This document shows, piece by piece, positions 62,187-64,000 of a stretch of 64,000 nucleotides of DNA (positions are counted from its first letter, which is position 1; each line of letters opens with the position of its first letter). The stretch is taken from NCBI RefSeq assembly GCF_042879035.1, contig NZ_JBIAOU010000017.1:33922-97921 (forward strand), given 5' to 3'. Below the pieces are notes generated by a model that saw only the letters and a list, made by a program, of their open reading frames with translations, did no database searches and was not told the origin of the DNA. Source of the DNA: Rhodococcus_G sp042879035. GTDB lineage: Bacteria > Actinomycetota > Actinomycetes > Mycobacteriales > Mycobacteriaceae. The position numbers and the translations under genes are program-made.

Positions 62187-63386
62187 TCAGGCCGGATCGG
62201 CCTTCGCCAGCTCTTCGGCGAGCAACTCCTTGAACGTGTACGTGCCGGTCGGCTGATCGTCCTGACCGAGCAGGTACAGACGCTTCACCGCGACCAGGAT
62301 GGCCTCCGCGATGATGTCCCGGTTCCGCGGATTGATGAGGGTTTTGACATCGGAATCGTTTGTCAGATAACCGATGTCGATCTGAACGGTCGGCATGTTG
62401 GTCAGCCGCAACAGATCCCAGCTGCGACCGTGCGTCCGACAGTCCTGAAGCGGTGCGCGAGCAACGATTTCACGCTGGATGAAGCTCGCGAGCACCTGTC
62501 CGATGCGGGACGTGGCACCGTGCGAGTTGCCGAAGTGGAAGCTGGCGACACCGTTCGCGTGCGGGCTGGTGCTCGTCGCGCAGCGCAACGAGATCATGAG
62601 GTCGGCGTCGAAGGTGTTCGACGTGTCGGCGCGTTCCGTCACGGACGGGTTGTTGTTCGGCGGGTGCGACAGGAACGTCTCCATCCCGGTCGCCGCCATC
62701 CGGCCCTCGAGCCTGCTCGCGATGTCCCACAGGATCTCGGCCTCCGAGATCGGACCGCGCGGCGTCGGGACCACCAGACCGGTGTCGGCGCCGCCGAGAC
62801 CGGGGTCGATGACGATCCGCTTGCCGCTCAACTGGGGGCCCGATCGGCGTACCGATTCCTCCTCGGTGATCGCGTGCGGCGACCCACCGGTCACGCGGGT
62901 GCCGAGCAGGTCGAGGGACCGCAGCGTCTGCGGCCCGCAGATCCCGTCCGACGCGATACCGATCTCCCGCTGGAACAGCGACAGTCCCTCGTGGGTCTTC
63001 GGACCGAAGTAGCCGTCGACCCGGCTCGAGTAGAAGCCCAGATCCTGCAACCGGGTCTGCAGCGTGGCCACGTCGTCGCCGTACAGCGGCGCCGACAGCT
63101 GGTACGCGAGGGTGCGGGCGCCGAGCCGGTACGACGCCTCCCGCAGCGCACGATAGGTGGCCGCACCGACCACACCGTCCACCAGCAGCCCACGCTGCTG
63201 CTGGAACGCGCGGACCGCGCTGTCCAGGTGATGGTCGAACACGGCGTCCGGAGCCACCCACTGCGCGCCGTTCATCGGCTCCCGGGGGGTGGTGGAGACT
63301 CCGCCGCGGAGAAATCCCAGGGACGAGAGGGTGCCTCGAATCTCGGCAACGGCGGGACCGTGGTCGCCGTGACGGAGTCGATGCAT
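62187..63386 (-). CDS. cwlM: CwlM, amidase-like activator of peptidoglycan precursor synthesis
   Basis: The 399-residue cytosolic protein has two N-terminal peptidoglycan-binding-type domains (VAEIRGTLSSLGFL...AVRAFQQQRGLLVDGVVG; VATLQTRLQDLGFYSSRVDG) and a C-terminal Amidase_3-like domain. There is no signal peptide. In true amidases the zinc ligands are His, Glu, His with a catalytic Glu. Here the first His is Leu (IVIDPGLGGADTG), the second is Arg (MISLRCATSTS) and the final Glu is Asp (VQIDIGYLTN), while the middle Glu (SEAEILWDI) remains. So it cannot be a normal zinc amidase. In mycobacteria CwlM is phosphorylated by PknB and stimulates MurA. Confidence 0.95.
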   Translation of the reverse strand: MHRLRHGDHGPAVAEIRGTLSSLGFLRGGVSTTPREPMNGAQWVAPDAVFDHHLDSAVRAFQQQRGLLVDGVVGAATYRALREASYRLGARTLAYQLSAPLYGDDVATLQTRLQDLGFYSSRVDGYFGPKTHEGLSLFQREIGIASDGICGPQTLRSLDLLGTRVTGGSPHAITEEESVRRSGPQLSGKRIVIDPGLGGADTGLVVPTPRGPISEAEILWDIASRLEGRMAATGMETFLSHPPNNNPSVTERADTSNTFDADLMISLRCATSTSPHANGVASFHFGNSHGATSRIGQVLASFIQREIVARAPLQDCRTHGRSWDLLRLTNMPTVQIDIGYLTNDSDVKTLINPRNRDIIAEAILVAVKRLYLLGQDDQPTGTYTFKELLAEELAKADPA

Positions 63387-63510
63387 GCGAAGGAGCCCTT
63401 TCTCATCCCGACGGCACCCAGCGTCGCTACGCCGAGTCTGCGGTAACGCCTGGGAACGATTCTCTCAGACACCACCGGAAAACCGGCAATCCCGAGGGTC
63501 GTGGCGCCCG

Positions 63511-63834
63511 TTACAGGACGTCGGAGAGGTCCCTGAGCAGTGCGGCCTTGCCCTTCGCGCCCACGATCTGCTTCACCGGCTTGCCGCCCTGGAACAGGAT
63601 CATCGTCGGAATCGACATGACCTGGAAGTCGCGAGCGGCCGACGGGTTGGCGTCGATGTCGAGCTTGGCGATGGTCAGCTTGTCGGCGTGCTCACCTGCG
63701 ATCTCCTCGAGCACCGGGGCAACCATCTTGCACGGACCGCACCAGGTGGCCCAGAAGTCGACGAGGACCGGCTTGTCGGCGTCGATCACGTGCTGCTGGA
63801 ACGAGTCGTCGGTGATGGTGATGGTGTTCGCCAT
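63511..63834 (-). CDS. trxA: Thioredoxin
   Basis: The 107-residue thioredoxin has active-site WCGPCK in LVDFWATWCGPCKMVAPVLE, cis-Pro in SIPTMILFQGG and the C-terminal helix. It reduces protein disulfides using electrons from thioredoxin reductase, encoded 40 bases upstream. It is equivalent to M. tuberculosis trxC at the same locus. Confidence 0.96.
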   Translation of the reverse strand: MANTITITDDSFQQHVIDADKPVLVDFWATWCGPCKMVAPVLEEIAGEHADKLTIAKLDIDANPSAARDFQVMSIPTMILFQGGKPVKQIVGAKGKAALLRDLSDVL

Positions 63835-63874
63835 GAAGGCTCTCCTCGTGCGGTGGTGGATGGGTGGTGCTGAG

Positions 63875-64000
63875 TCAGGCGTCGACGGACACGGTCCGGC
63901 CGGCCGCCTCGACGGTGTTGGCGGAGATGTCGCCGCGCTCGGCGAGCCAGCGCTCCGCGTCGATCGCGGCCGACGCTCCGGTGCCCGCCGCCGTGATCGC
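63875..64000 (-). CDS. trxB: Thioredoxin reductase, C-terminal end
   Basis: The last 41 codons of a gene cut by the window edge read AITAAGTGASAAIDAERWLA then ERGDISANTV and end in RTVSVDA. AITAAGTG...AAIDAERWL is the conserved C-terminal FAD-contacting segment of thioredoxin reductases. It lies immediately upstream of trxA on the same strand, as in related genomes. Confidence 0.93.
   Translation of the reverse strand, partial: AITAAGTGASAAIDAERWLAERGDISANTVEAAGRTVSVDA

Overview
The window is high-GC actinobacterial DNA from a member of the Mycobacteriales, most likely Rhodococcus or a close relative. It contains the chromosomal replication origin. From the tRNA-Leu at 12.9 kb to the right end, the gene order is the reverse complement of the well-known Mycobacterium tuberculosis ori region: fhaA-fhaB-pstP-rodA-pbpA-pknA-pknB / trpG-DUF881 / crgA-PH protein / rhomboid-ppiA / cwsA / tRNA-Ala-DLW39-tRNA-Ile / DUF3566-gyrA ... 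gyrB ... dciA-recF-gnd-dnaN / oriC / dnaA / rpmH-rnpA-yidD-yidC-jag ... rsmG-parA-parB-GNAT / cwlM-trxA-trxB. Genus and species are inferred from protein character and synteny; no rRNA is present to confirm them.

Layout. (1) 1-12.7 kb is accessory: the broken 5' part of a secreted Ig-like protein gene, glutamate synthase gltB-gltD, a divergent TetR/flavin monooxygenase pair with four regularly spaced operators, a ketosteroid-dehydrogenase-like gene with a large internal deletion, and VOC, DUF2510 and RibD-C proteins. (2) 13-27.4 kb is the Ser/Thr kinase and cell-shape operon with its usual division and envelope neighbours. (3) 27.6-46.6 kb carries two tRNAs, gyrase, the recombination/replication genes and sliding clamp. 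It has two insertions relative to M. tuberculosis: a five-gene conservon-type signalling operon between gyrB and gyrA, and a three-gene redox/hydrolase operon between dciA and gyrB. (4) 46.6-49.1 kb is oriC plus dnaA and its upstream region, with DnaA boxes on both sides of dnaA. (5) 49.1-51.7 kb is the ribosomal protein L34/RNase P/YidC membrane-insertion operon. (6) 51.8-58.4 kb is the most unusual part. A stretch of about 6.6 kb separates jag from rsmG and holds one convincing gene, an IS21 transposase fragment, degenerate tandem repeats, and repeated C-rich motifs. It also holds most of a cluster of parS partition sites that continues into rsmG and parA. (7) 58.4-64 kb is rsmG-parA-parB, a GNAT-like protein, the pseudo-amidase CwlM, thioredoxin and the end of thioredoxin reductase.

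How the parts work together: DnaA acts at oriC, DnaN/RecF/DciA/gyrase support replication, and ParA/ParB segregate the origin through the parS cluster. The PknA/PknB/PstP/FhaA/FhaB module, RodA, PbpA, CwsA, CrgA and CwlM coordinate growth and peptidoglycan synthesis. The candidate for something undescribed is the expanded, gene-poor, repeat-rich parS region between 51.8 and 58.4 kb. A secondary one is the 21-bp-phased four-operator array at 7.6 kb.
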